Part shown: positions 25,817-34,931 of the stretch, one piece after another | Numbering within the stretch: position 1 is the first letter of the stretch | Layout: the number at the start of each line of letters is the position of its first letter | Position numbers and translations under genes: made by a program | Origin: Roseiflexus sp. RS-1 | GTDB taxonomy: Bacteria > Chloroflexota > Chloroflexia > Chloroflexales > Roseiflexaceae | Reading direction: 5' to 3' | Assembly (NCBI RefSeq): GCF_000016665.1 | Contig: NC_009523.1 | Span: 5,579,501 to 5,643,500 of the forward strand | DNA length: 64,000 bases | The notes under the pieces: model-generated | Told to the model about the DNA's origin: nothing | What the model saw: the letters and a program-made list of their open reading frames with translations, nothing else | Database searches by the model: none

Positions 25817-25845
25817 AGCATATCCTAATAAAATCGATTTGTCAA
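25817..25845 (-). promoter_or_regulatory. Promoter of the iron-uptake operon with possible iron-box
   Basis: Minus strand: TTGACA (25845-25840), 17-bp spacer, TATGCT (25822-25817), about 130 bp before the lipoprotein start. The -10 region, read on the plus strand, is TTGGTTAGCATATCCTAA, an imperfect dyad resembling DtxR/IdeR boxes (TTAGGTTAG...CTAACCTAA). The promoter is well supported; the iron box is weak. Confidence 0.6.
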
Positions 25846-25902
25846 GATAAAACAGTGAAAATAGACCGACACAACGTTTGCATTGCTCAACCTCGCTCGT
25901 GC

Positions 25903-25908
25903 TATAAT
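25903..25908 (+). promoter_or_regulatory. -10 box of kynureninase gene
   Basis: TATAAT in the context GCTATAATG, 133 bp before the ATG. No good -35. Confidence 0.4.
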
Positions 25909-26041
25909 GTCGCCCACGCTTTGCGCCCGAAGAATCCGCGACTCGCTCCGCATAGAGCGCTCTGCCGCAATGCAGACACACGTCGGCGAGGCTGCCGCCG
26001 TCTTGCGACCGGCGCCCGCATCTGGATAGGAGAGTATCATC

Positions 26042-27292
26042 ATGTCGCAAAGCCCACCTATCTCTCGTGCTGCGCTCGTGGCGCGCGACGCCGCCGATCC
26101 GCTGGCGCACTTCCGCGATTGCTTCCATATTCCCGACAACCTGATCTATCTGGACGGCAACTCACTCGGTCCACTGCCAAAACGAACCGTCGAGCGAATG
26201 CATCAGACGGTGAATGAAGAATGGGGGCGCACGCTGATCAAGGGATGGACGGCATGCGACTGGATCAACGCGCCGGCGCGTATCGGCGCAAAGATCGCCC
26301 GCCTGATCGGAGCGCATCCAGATGAAGTGATCTGCACCGACTCAACATCGATCAATCTGTTCAAGACCCTGGCGGCTGCGCTTACCCTGAATCCCGGTCG
26401 CCGGGTAATCCTCTCGACGCGCGATAATTTCCCGACCGATCTCTACATTGCGCAGGGGTTGATCCAGCATCTCGGCGGCGGGTATGAACTGCGGATGGTG
26501 GATGGTGAAAGGATCGCGGAATACCTGGACGATCAGATTGCAGTATTGATGTTGACGCACGTCAACTATAAGACGGGGCGTATGTTCGATCTGCCCGCCC
26601 TGACGCAGCAGGCGCACGCCTGTGGCGCACTCACGCTGTGGGATCTGGCGCATTCTGCGGGAGCGATCCCGGTAGATCTGAACAGCGCCGGCGTCGATTT
26701 TGCGGTCGGGTGCGGCTACAAATATCTCAACGGCGGTCCTGGAGCGCCTGCCTACCTGTTCGTTGCGCGCCGGTGGCAACCGCTGTTCAGTCAGCCGCTT
26801 TCGGGATGGATGGGGCATGCCGAGCCGTTTGCATTCACATCGATCTATGAGCCGGCGCCGGGGATCGGTCGCTACCTGTGCGGTACACCGCCGATCCTGA
26901 GTATGGCGGCGCTCGAATGCGGCGTCGATCTGCTGCTCGAAGCCGATATGCAGCAGGTGCGGGCAAAATCGCTGGCGCTCACCGATCTGTTCATTCATCT
27001 GGTCGATATGCGGTGCGCCGGGTATGGTCTTGAACTCGTGACCCCGCGCGATCACGCCATCCGTGGGAGTCAGGTCAGTTTCCGTCATCCCCAGGGATAC
27101 GCCCTGATGCAGGCGTTGATCGCCGCCAATGTTATCGGCGACTTCCGCGCGCCGGATATTGTGCGCTTCGGGTTTGCGCCGCTCTACCTCCGCTTTGTCG
27201 ATGTCTGGGACGCAGTTAACCGTCTGTTGCACATTCTCGAATCGCGCGCCTGGGATCGCGAAGAGTTTCACCGCCTCAAACCGGTGACGTAG
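26042..27292 (+). CDS. kynU: Kynureninase
   Basis: 416 residues, the normal length. A fold-type I PLP enzyme that cleaves kynurenine (or 3-hydroxykynurenine) to anthranilate (or 3-hydroxyanthranilate) and alanine. Signature parts are IYLDGNSLGPLPKRT near the N-terminus, STSINLFKTLAAAL, LTHVNYKTGRMFD, the PLP aspartate region TLWDLAHSAGAIP, and the lysine in VGCGYKYLNGGPGAPA (about residue 226). GWMGHAEPF is also typical. TAGGAGAG precedes the ATG. It stands alone; no other tryptophan-degradation gene is in the window, so NAD synthesis or salvage is possible. Confidence 0.93.
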   Translation: MSQSPPISRAALVARDAADPLAHFRDCFHIPDNLIYLDGNSLGPLPKRTVERMHQTVNEEWGRTLIKGWTACDWINAPARIGAKIARLIGAHPDEVICTDSTSINLFKTLAAALTLNPGRRVILSTRDNFPTDLYIAQGLIQHLGGGYELRMVDGERIAEYLDDQIAVLMLTHVNYKTGRMFDLPALTQQAHACGALTLWDLAHSAGAIPVDLNSAGVDFAVGCGYKYLNGGPGAPAYLFVARRWQPLFSQPLSGWMGHAEPFAFTSIYEPAPGIGRYLCGTPPILSMAALECGVDLLLEADMQQVRAKSLALTDLFIHLVDMRCAGYGLELVTPRDHAIRGSQVSFRHPQGYALMQALIAANVIGDFRAPDIVRFGFAPLYLRFVDVWDAVNRLLHILESRAWDREEFHRLKPVT

Positions 27293-27317
27293 AAAAGTAG
27301 TCCTGCAAGCAGATATC

Positions 27318-27350
27318 CGGGCAGGCGACCGCCATCTCATCGCCTGCCCG
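27318..27350 (+). terminator. Hairpin after kynU
   Basis: CGGGCAGGCGA (27318-27328) and TCGCCTGCCCG (27340-27350), an 11-bp perfect stem 26 bp after the stop, no clear T-run. Nothing else from 27351 to 27506. Confidence 0.5.
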
Positions 27351-27506
27351 CAGTGTGACGCTGTCCCACGCGCAACCTATTATCTTCTTTACACACTCTT
27401 AAACATATTGCATATCATTTACAGCAGGTAAACGCTCTGTATCGCCGCCATGCGCGGTTTTCTTCTATCTTCGCTGTGGAACGCCACGAAGAGAAGGAGA
27501 CGATCG

Positions 27507-28640
27507 ATGCGACATGCGGCAAAGGTGTTGATCCTCTGGTTGATCCTGCTTGCCGGATGCGGTGCGGTTGCCAACCAGATGGCGCCTGGCGCCCCGAACG
27601 CCGCAGTTCCTGAGTCGAGTCCATCACCGGTGGCGCAACCAACCGGCGATCCGCAGCGCGGTGCAGCGATTTTTGTCGGTGATGTCACGATCGCTGGCTT
27701 CGTCGCCTGTCGTGGATGTCATTCCGTCGATCCGGCTGCCGGTGACGGTATCGGACCGAACCTGGCAGGTATTGCGCTCCGCGCTGGCTCACGTATGCCT
27801 GGCGTCCCGGCTGACGATTATATCCGACGGTCGATCCTGGTGCATGACGATTATGTTGTACCGGGGTTCGAGGCAGGACTGGCGCGCGGGGTGGTGGGGC
27901 GCGATTTTGCGGAGATATTGAGTGCGCAGGATGTTGCCGATCTGACCGCGTATCTGCTGACCCTCGATCAGACGACGGTTGCACAGGCGCCCACGATGCC
28001 GCCATCTTCCCCGACATCATCACCAACACAACCTTTGCCAGCGGCATCGGAAACCGTCACCCCTTCACCAACGCTCTCAGCAACGGTCGAACCATCGCCT
28101 GGAGGATTGTCGCCAACCCTTCCCGCTTTGCCGTCGCCCGACAATCGCACCGCAACAGCGACCGGCAGTTCATTGTCGCCAACCCCTCCTGCTTCACCAT
28201 CGACCGACAATCGTACCACAACAGCGACCAATCCGACGAACGCTCCATCCACGCCGCAGGGGACACCCGAACCGGCAACAGTATCACCCACCGCCGTAAC
28301 ACCGACGATCCCGCCATCGCCAACCGGAGCGGCGCCTCCGACCGCTGCGCCGGCGCCGACGCAACCACCGTCGCCGGTGGCGACCACGCCTGTCGCCAAT
28401 CAGGACGAGCCGCTTCCCGAAGAACTGCGGGTTTTCACAGGATGCATGACCTGTCATGACCAGCACGCGCAGAGTATCGTTCGGATGCCGCATGTGCGCT
28501 TCCCAAGATGTTCCGCATGCCACAGCGGTTCGCCTTCCCGCGTCGGATGCCCGACCTGCCATAGCATGCACCGCATTCAGGCGCCCCATGGCGGCGAAAA
28601 CCCAAACCTGCCGTGCAGTCACTGCCATACGGACAGGTGA
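27507..28640 (+). CDS. Five-haem c-type cytochrome lipoprotein
   Basis: 377 residues. Signal LILWLILLAGCG gives a lipid-anchored cytochrome. Domain 1 is a monohaem class-I-like cytochrome with CRGCH (about 68) and a distal region PGVPADDYIRRSI. About 150 residues of Pro/Thr/Ser linker follow, containing two near-identical segments (PDNRTATAT and TDNRTTTAT). The C-terminal domain packs four haem motifs in about 60 residues: CMTCH (312), CSACH (336), CPTCH (349), CSHCH (370). Likely an electron carrier tethered outside the membrane, shuttling between respiratory or phototrophic partners. AAGGAGA precedes the ATG; the upstream in-frame start (27450) has no RBS. Confidence 0.88.
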   Translation: MRHAAKVLILWLILLAGCGAVANQMAPGAPNAAVPESSPSPVAQPTGDPQRGAAIFVGDVTIAGFVACRGCHSVDPAAGDGIGPNLAGIALRAGSRMPGVPADDYIRRSILVHDDYVVPGFEAGLARGVVGRDFAEILSAQDVADLTAYLLTLDQTTVAQAPTMPPSSPTSSPTQPLPAASETVTPSPTLSATVEPSPGGLSPTLPALPSPDNRTATATGSSLSPTPPASPSTDNRTTTATNPTNAPSTPQGTPEPATVSPTAVTPTIPPSPTGAAPPTAAPAPTQPPSPVATTPVANQDEPLPEELRVFTGCMTCHDQHAQSIVRMPHVRFPRCSACHSGSPSRVGCPTCHSMHRIQAPHGGENPNLPCSHCHTDR

Positions 28641-28651
28641 CAGGTGTCATA

Positions 28652-29881
28652 TCACATGTCGATCAGGCGGTCGAGCGCGTGACGCAGATCGGCAATGATG
28701 TCAGCAGTCTCTTCGATCCCCACCGAGAGACGAACCATGCCATCGCTGATGCCGCGCTCGGCGCGCTGTTCCGGCGTCAGTTCGCGGTGCGACGCGATGG
28801 ACGGCGCGCTGGCAAGGGTGTAGACATCTCCGAGAGTCGTGGCGGGCAAAATGAGACGCAGCGCATCGAAGAAACGATGCAATGCCTCACGGTTGGCTGC
28901 GCGCAACTCAAACGTGACAAGCGCGCCAAACAACCCTCCAAACATTTCGGTTGCCAGCGTATGCTGCGGATGGCTGGCAAGACCCGGATAGTGCACGGTT
29001 GCAACCGCCGGGTGGGTGGTCAACCAGGTTGCAATCTCAGCAGCGGAACGACACTGCTGACGCACACGCAGCGCCAGCGTCTTCAAGCCGCGCAGAATCT
29101 GGTATGCCTCGAATGGTCCGAGCGATGCGCCCAGCAACCGCGCCTGGCGCCGCAACGTGTCACGGACCAGACCGGTGCGCGCCACGACCACGCCGCCAGC
29201 GACATCGCCGTGCCCGCCGAGATATTTCGTCGCACTGTGAATGACCAGATCGGCGCCGAGTGTCAGTGGTTGCTGCAACACTGGCGTCACAATGGTGCTA
29301 TCCACTGCCAGCCGAGCGCCTGCCGCCCGTGCACGCTGCGCCAGCGCCCGAATGTCGATCACGCGCAAGAGCGGGTTGGAGAGTTGCTCAACCAGCAGCA
29401 CATCGGGACGGTGCGCTTCCAGCGCCGCATCGACTGCGTTCAGATCGCACATATCACACGTAACGATCCGTGTTCCGCGCGCGGCGAAAAACTCCTGCAA
29501 CAGCAGGGTTGTCGCGCCATACATATCACGCGCCGCCAGAATAGCGCGCGGCGCGGGCGCGGTTGCACCACGCGGCGTGCCTGCCGCCAGCAACGCCGCA
29601 TACAGCGCCGCCATCCCGGAAGCAAACGCTGTCGCGCCCGCGCCGCGCTCAACGACCGTCATCGCCTCTTCCAGGGCGGCCACCGTGGGGTTTCCATAGC
29701 GGGTGTACACATACCCGCTGCCGCTTTCAAGCGCTGTGTCGAGCGCCGCCAGATCGGGGTGCAGATACGTTGCGCTCGTGTAGATGGGAGTAGCAGTCGG
29801 CGTCGATCCGGGCGCCGGCGCGCGCTCGCCTGCATGCACCAGTCTGGTCTGCAAACACCAGTCGGGTTGATCATCGTTCAT
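28652..29881 (-). CDS. Cys/Met metabolism PLP-dependent lyase
   Basis: 409 residues, fold-type I. Family marks are LVHAGERAPAPGSTPTATPI at the N-terminus, YTRYGNPTVAALEEA, ASGMAALYAALLA, and the PLP lysine in HSATKYLGGHGDVAGGV. By these it is in the cystathionine gamma-synthase / gamma-lyase / methionine gamma-lyase group. Which reaction cannot be separated by sequence alone. It converges with the cytochrome gene, only 12 bp between stops. Monocistronic. Confidence 0.9.
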   Translation of the reverse strand: MNDDQPDWCLQTRLVHAGERAPAPGSTPTATPIYTSATYLHPDLAALDTALESGSGYVYTRYGNPTVAALEEAMTVVERGAGATAFASGMAALYAALLAAGTPRGATAPAPRAILAARDMYGATTLLLQEFFAARGTRIVTCDMCDLNAVDAALEAHRPDVLLVEQLSNPLLRVIDIRALAQRARAAGARLAVDSTIVTPVLQQPLTLGADLVIHSATKYLGGHGDVAGGVVVARTGLVRDTLRRQARLLGASLGPFEAYQILRGLKTLALRVRQQCRSAAEIATWLTTHPAVATVHYPGLASHPQHTLATEMFGGLFGALVTFELRAANREALHRFFDALRLILPATTLGDVYTLASAPSIASHRELTPEQRAERGISDGMVRLSVGIEETADIIADLRHALDRLIDM

Positions 29882-30135
29882 GGCATACCCTCGGAGAAAT
29901 ACACGCTGCTATCTTATCATGCCTTGACCGATTCGTAGTACAATGGTGAGAAGCATCGATACACCATCCCAGAAACCGCAGCCTGATCGAATCTCCCGGT
30001 TTTACGAGAACAGGGGCAGTCTGTGTTATGCCTGAACGTGCGTGTGTATGTCATAGAACACGCTGGCAGCGCGCACTGCGATGCTGGTGTGTCGGTGCGT
30101 GCTCGCCTGACCTGTAACGATCATCCAGGAGCGTT

Positions 30136-31443
30136 ATGAGCCAGATCATCGAACTGTTGCGCAGCGAGGAGTATCGCAAAAAACTGGACCAGTGCATCCA
30201 CTGCGGTCTTTGCCTGCAAGCCTGCCCGACGTATGACGTGTTCGGAACAGAAATGGACTCTCCTCGCGGACGCATTGCGCTTATGCGGGCAGTTCATGAA
30301 GGAAAGATCGCGGAAGATCGGATCAATGGCGCCTTTGCCACCCACATCACCCGCTGCCTGGCGTGCCGCGCCTGCGAAACAGCCTGTCCCTCCGGCGTGC
30401 AGTATGGGGCGCTGCTCGAACCGGCGCGAGAACTGGTCGAGCATCACCGTGCTCCGTCCCCTGCAGAACGAGCGCTCCGCTGGATCGGTCTGCACCAGTT
30501 GATGCCGCATCGCGGGCGTTTGAAACTGATGGCGTCGGCGCTGTGGCTCTATCAAAAGACCGGGCTTCAGGGTCTCGTTCGCCGCCTGAATGTGCTTCCG
30601 CCACATCTTCGCGCTATGGAAGCGATCATCCCGCCGCTAACGCCGCGTTATGTCGATTATAGTGCGCCTGCTCCGCCGGTCGGCGAACGGCGCGGACGGG
30701 TAGCGTTCGTCATCGGGTGCGTGCAGGAAGCGTTTCTGGCGCCGGTCAATCAGGCAACGCGACGGGTGCTGCGGCGCAATGGGTTCGAGGTGATCACGCC
30801 GATGATGCAGACGTGCTGCGGCGCAGCGCACGTGCATATCGGCGAACGCGATGCTGCGCGCGCGCTGGCGCGACGCAATATCGATGCATTTCTGGCGGAA
30901 GATGTGACGGCAATTGTTATCAACGCTGGCGGGTGTGGTCTGGCGCTGAAGGAGTATCCGCATCTGCTGGCGGACGATCCGCTCTACGCAGAACGCGCAC
31001 AGCGATTTGCGTCGCTGGTGCGTGATGTGAATGAGTTCCTCGCCGATCATCTCCACCGTCCGCCGCGTGGTGAAATGCGCATACGCGCAACATATGTCGA
31101 CTCATGCCACCTGCGCCATGGTCAGCGGGTCTCGCGCCAGCCGCGCGACCTGCTGCGCACCGTTCCAGGGCTGGAACTGGTCGAACTGCGTCAACCTGAT
31201 CGTTGCTGCGGCAGCGCTGGCGTCTACAACATTGCACAACCCGATATTGCCGATCAGGTGCTCGATGCGAAGATGAAGGATGTCGCGGCGACCGGCGCGA
31301 CGCTGGTGGTCACAAGCAATACCGGTTGCCATTTACAGTTGATCGCCGGTGTGCGCAAGACGGGCTTGAACGCCAGAGTTATGCACGTCGTCGAAGTGCT
31401 CGACGAATCGTACCGTCGCGAACAGGATGCCGGGCGTCGATGA
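30136..31443 (+). CDS. glcF: Glycolate oxidase iron-sulfur subunit-like protein (GlcF)
   Basis: 435 residues. Two [4Fe-4S] motifs, CIHCGLCLQACPTYDVFG (about 17-34) and CLACRACETACPSG (about 75), then two CCG domains with CCGAAHVHIGE and SCHLRHGQ / CCGSAGVYN. This is the layout of GlcF, which passes electrons from the flavin subunits GlcD/GlcE to quinone. No GlcD or GlcE is nearby, so the substrate is inferred. The ATG follows CAGGAGCGTT. The 255 bp before it hold no other gene. Confidence 0.88.
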   Translation: MSQIIELLRSEEYRKKLDQCIHCGLCLQACPTYDVFGTEMDSPRGRIALMRAVHEGKIAEDRINGAFATHITRCLACRACETACPSGVQYGALLEPARELVEHHRAPSPAERALRWIGLHQLMPHRGRLKLMASALWLYQKTGLQGLVRRLNVLPPHLRAMEAIIPPLTPRYVDYSAPAPPVGERRGRVAFVIGCVQEAFLAPVNQATRRVLRRNGFEVITPMMQTCCGAAHVHIGERDAARALARRNIDAFLAEDVTAIVINAGGCGLALKEYPHLLADDPLYAERAQRFASLVRDVNEFLADHLHRPPRGEMRIRATYVDSCHLRHGQRVSRQPRDLLRTVPGLELVELRQPDRCCGSAGVYNIAQPDIADQVLDAKMKDVAATGATLVVTSNTGCHLQLIAGVRKTGLNARVMHVVEVLDESYRREQDAGRR

Positions 31444-31463
31444 CGCGGCGCACTCCACGCGCC

Positions 31464-31670
31464 TTTGCCCCTCATCCCCCCAACCCCCTTCTTCCACAAG
31501 GGGAGAAGGGGGAGTGTGGGCATCCTGATGCCTGAAACCATCGCGTCATACATCGCCGCGTGCGACGCAAGGGGAGAAGGGGGAGCCTGAGTGTCCTGAT
31601 GCCTGAAACCATCGCGTCATACATCGCCGCGTGCGACGCAAGGGGAGAAGGGGGAGTGTGGGTGTCCTGA
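31464..31670. repeat. C-rich/G-rich repeat with 71-bp tandem units
   Basis: Starts GCCCCTCATCCCCCC. From 31498 a 71-bp unit (AAGGGGAGAAGGGGGAG..., containing GATGCCTGAAACCATCGCG and ending CGTGCGACGC) is present twice in full (31498-31568, 31569-31639) and once in part. Same family as 8723, 10139 and 46074. Confidence 0.9.
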
Positions 31671-33026
31671 TTACTCTTCTGGTTCAAAGTAGATCGGATT
31701 CGTCACCGCCAGCAATTCGCCGTCCGCTGCGCGAATTTCCGCAACGCACCATTGCGCTTCGCCCTCGTTCAGCGTCCATGAGCGTTCCCCGCCCGGCGTG
31801 GCGATATCCTCGTCGATCTGTGCGCCATTGGCAATCAGGCGCAACCGCGCGCCAGGAGGAACATCACGCCAGCGCGCCTGAATAGTTGCTGCACCCCTGG
31901 GAAGCATATCCCCCATCATACCGGTCGTCGTGCCGCTGGCGCCGGTCAGTTCAAGCGCCGGACCGCTGCTGAGATAGAGTCGGCCATGAGCGATAGCGCG
32001 CAGAATCGCTCCTTCGTCACGTCGGGTTGCATAGACAACATTGAATCCAGGACACGCCCCGGCTGGCGCCGGACCGTGCGCATCGGTTCCGGCAGTTGCA
32101 GTGATCCGCAAGCCCCAGTTCAGCCATTGATACCACAACGCCAGTGCGGCTTCATTGTTGCTGTCGCCGTTCCACAATCCATTCCACACCTCGACAGCGC
32201 GCGCCGTTCCCGGCATCATGTCCACGTAGCGCCAGTCACAGCCGGTGCAGAAGGGGTCGCCGGGCGCCAGTGGATGCGCAATAACGAATAACCCGCCCTC
32301 TTTTTCAACGTCGGCGGCAATCTGCGGCATACTGCGCTCACCGGTGCGGACGCGCCAGTCGATCCAGCGGCGCGTTCCCAGACTCAACGCATGTCCCCAG
32401 AATGTCGTCAACTCCATCCCCCCCATCACCAGCAGATCATCGGTCGTCAGTATATCGAGGTTGTGCAATTGCGCAATGGTATTGTGGTCGGTCAGCGCCA
32501 CGAAATCCAGGTGACGGGCGCGCGCTGCTTCGAGCAACGCCGGTATATCCCATTCGCCGTCTGAATGAACCGTATGTGCGTGCAGATCGCCGCGATACCA
32601 GCCGCGTCCGGGGGTCTTCGTCGGGCGGGTGACCGGTGTTGGTTCAGGTGGCGCGGGTGGCGCAACCGGCTCATCGCTTGTCGAAATGTCGAGCGTGTAG
32701 CGACAGGGAGCGCCGGGGGCAACCATATGGGTATCGATGACCGCATCCCACTGACCTGCCTGAAGCGAACCGGGCAGGTAGCCTGGCGTTGCGTGCGTCG
32801 CGTCGATGACCACATCGTGCTGTGCGCCGCCACGGTGCCCGGCGCCGCGGAAACCGGTTGGATCGAAGAGTGAGAGACACAGCATGGTGTCGATGCCATT
32901 CACCGCTGGCGGCTCGAAGCGCAGGCGAATGAACAGCCGGGTCGCACCGGATGGAACCTCGAAAGGATGGCTGATATGCCGCTTCCAGTCACGTTCGGTC
33001 AACGCGCCGCTGAATGATGCCTGCAT
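31671..33026 (-). CDS. PHP-domain metallohydrolase, CehA/McbA-like
   Basis: 451 residues. The N-terminal beta domain (about 1-140) resembles carbohydrate-binding or pre-peptidase folds. A PHP domain follows with GDLHAHTVHSDGEW, FVALTDHNT, HPLAPGD and GTDAHGP; the His and Asp residues form the trinuclear metal site. A C-terminal beta domain closes the protein. Family members hydrolyse phosphoesters or the carbamate carbaryl; the substrate is unknown here. The start was taken at ATG 33026; ATG 33047 is possible but contains the GGGGAGG that would serve as RBS for 33026. The stop codon lies at the end of the 71-bp repeat tract. Confidence 0.85.
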   Translation of the reverse strand: MQASFSGALTERDWKRHISHPFEVPSGATRLFIRLRFEPPAVNGIDTMLCLSLFDPTGFRGAGHRGGAQHDVVIDATHATPGYLPGSLQAGQWDAVIDTHMVAPGAPCRYTLDISTSDEPVAPPAPPEPTPVTRPTKTPGRGWYRGDLHAHTVHSDGEWDIPALLEAARARHLDFVALTDHNTIAQLHNLDILTTDDLLVMGGMELTTFWGHALSLGTRRWIDWRVRTGERSMPQIAADVEKEGGLFVIAHPLAPGDPFCTGCDWRYVDMMPGTARAVEVWNGLWNGDSNNEAALALWYQWLNWGLRITATAGTDAHGPAPAGACPGFNVVYATRRDEGAILRAIAHGRLYLSSGPALELTGASGTTTGMMGDMLPRGAATIQARWRDVPPGARLRLIANGAQIDEDIATPGGERSWTLNEGEAQWCVAEIRAADGELLAVTNPIYFEPEE

Positions 33027-33278
33027 ACGATGGTGAACCTCCCCCATTATCGCTTCCCGTGCGGATGTTTTCGGGGTTGAGACGATGCCAGACCTGTGAG
33101 AGACGAATGCTTCCTCGATGTGCGTTTGCGCCGGTCACGCCCACTGCACGAAACAAGGGGCGACGTCGCTGAAGCTCAAAGCATGCCTTCAACCTGTATC
33201 GGCAACCGTCAATCTTCCTGCTGTTCGTTGTGCATCCTATGCCAAAGCGCGGTAGAATGCAAACGAAAGGAGGAACCA

Positions 33279-34100
33279 ATGCTGCCGATCAACCGCGTGA
33301 AACAGGCGCTCAAAGCCGGACAGCCGGTGTACGGAACCATGCTCGTCGAGAGTGCATCCACAGCATATGTCATGATGCTGGCGCACGCCGGGTACGACTT
33401 TGTGTTCATCGATATGGAGCACGGCGTTTACGATCTCGGCGTGGTCGCTGAAATGATCAGGGTGGCGCGCCTGACCGGTCTCACGCCACTGGTGCGGATT
33501 CCCGACCTGGCATATGATCTCGTGGCGCGCACCCTGGATGCCGGTGCGATGGGCATCATGCTTCCGCGCGTCGAGACTGTCGAACAGGCGCAGACGCTGG
33601 TCAGGTACGCAAAGTACCCGCCGGAGGGTGTGCGTGGAGCAGCTGCCGGTCGTGGTCACACCGACTACCGCGGCGCCGCGCCACGCGATCTGGTGCGTCA
33701 CATGAATGAGCATACGCTGGTCATTCTCCAGATCGAACGGGAGGCTGCCGTGCAGCGCATCGATGATCTGTTTGCTGTGCCGGGCGTCGATGCCGGGCTG
33801 ATCGGACCGTTCGACCTTACGATCTCGCTGGGGGTGGAGAGCGTCACCGCGCCGGAAGTTGAGTCGGCAATCGCACGGGTGCTGGACGCCGCGCAGCGTG
33901 CTGGCGTTGCATGTGGCATCCACAGCAGTGACCCACAGCAGACGGCTGTGTGGCGAGCGCGCGGTATGACTCTGCTGATGAGCGGCAGCGATGCACAATT
34001 CTTCAGCGCAGGAGCGCGTCAGGCGCTTGCGGCAATGCGCCAGGATCATCCACACTCCAGCAGTCCTGTCGACCCAACCGGTGAGCCTGGAGCGGTGTAG
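33279..34100 (+). CDS. HpcH/HpaI family aldolase
   Basis: 273 residues, class II pyruvate-type aldolase. Motifs: GTMLVES, FVFIDMEHGVYD (metal/acid residues), LVRIPD, DAGAMGIMLPRVET and a QIEREAAV segment containing the metal-binding Glu. It cleaves 4-hydroxy-2-oxo acids (as HpaI or YfaU do); the exact substrate is unknown. The start is ATG 33279 with AAAGGAGG six bases upstream; the longer frame to 33096 is not coding-like. TAGAAT near 33253 may be the -10. No partner gene is adjacent. Confidence 0.9.
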   Translation: MLPINRVKQALKAGQPVYGTMLVESASTAYVMMLAHAGYDFVFIDMEHGVYDLGVVAEMIRVARLTGLTPLVRIPDLAYDLVARTLDAGAMGIMLPRVETVEQAQTLVRYAKYPPEGVRGAAAGRGHTDYRGAAPRDLVRHMNEHTLVILQIEREAAVQRIDDLFAVPGVDAGLIGPFDLTISLGVESVTAPEVESAIARVLDAAQRAGVACGIHSSDPQQTAVWRARGMTLLMSGSDAQFFSAGARQALAAMRQDHPHSSSPVDPTGEPGAV

Positions 34101-34277
34101 GGCGCAGAATCCTGTTTCAACCATGTGATCACGCAAGATACTACATATTGCCCTATGCACATGCTTGTCAGGTAGCATATAATGACAGAAGGCATCGGGT
34201 GAGATCGTTTGCCGATACGACAAAGGCGTCGAATGATCTTTCCCTGTTCAGGAAACTGCGCCTGAGGAAAGATAATC

Positions 34278-34910
34278 ATGACCGAACCGGATTTCGAGGG
34301 TGCGCGAACATACGCCCTCATGCGACTGGCACAGGAATTGCCGGAAACCGTAACATACCACTCAGTGCATCACACGCGCGACGACGTCGTGCCGACCGTC
34401 GAGCGCCTGGCGCTCGCCGAGGGCGTCAACGGTGAAGACCTGTTGCTCCTGCGCACGGCCGCGTATTTTCACGACCTTGGATTCGTCGTGCGCCGCGAAG
34501 AGCACGAACAGGCAGGTGCAGAGATTGCCGCCAAGGTTCTGCCTCAATTTGGCTACACGCCAGCACAGATCGACAAAATCTGCCGGATGATCATGGCAAC
34601 GCGCATTCCTCAATCGCCGAAGACATTGACGGAACAGATCCTGGCGGATGCCGACCTCGATACGCTTGGCAACGAGCATTTCTGGCGGCAAAGCGAAAAG
34701 TTGCGCGCGGAAAACGAAGCGTTCGACGGACCGATGAGCGATGTCCAGTGGTACATGACGCAGGTGACGTTTATCGAGAACCACCGCTACTGGACGGCGA
34801 CGGCGCGCGCGTTGCGAGAACCGCGCAAACAGCAACATCTGGCGCAGTTGCGCAAAATGCTGGAACACGCGCTTCGTCAGGCTGAAATGCCGGTGGATGA
34901 ACAATCCTGA
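34278..34910 (+). CDS. HD-domain phosphohydrolase-like protein
   Basis: 210 residues. The metal-binding HD core is present: YHSVHHTRDDV (His), AAYFHDLGFVVRREEHE (His-Asp pair), ICRMIMATRIP and ILADADLDTLG (last Asp). Such proteins hydrolyse nucleotides or other phosphomonoesters. No fused partner domain. GAGGAAAG precedes the ATG, and TATAAT lies near 34175. The C-terminal 40 residues are basic. It converges with the CbiX-like gene. Confidence 0.85.
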   Translation: MTEPDFEGARTYALMRLAQELPETVTYHSVHHTRDDVVPTVERLALAEGVNGEDLLLLRTAAYFHDLGFVVRREEHEQAGAEIAAKVLPQFGYTPAQIDKICRMIMATRIPQSPKTLTEQILADADLDTLGNEHFWRQSEKLRAENEAFDGPMSDVQWYMTQVTFIENHRYWTATARALREPRKQQHLAQLRKMLEHALRQAEMPVDEQS

Positions 34911-34931
34911 TCGGAAAACAGCGCCAGCGAT

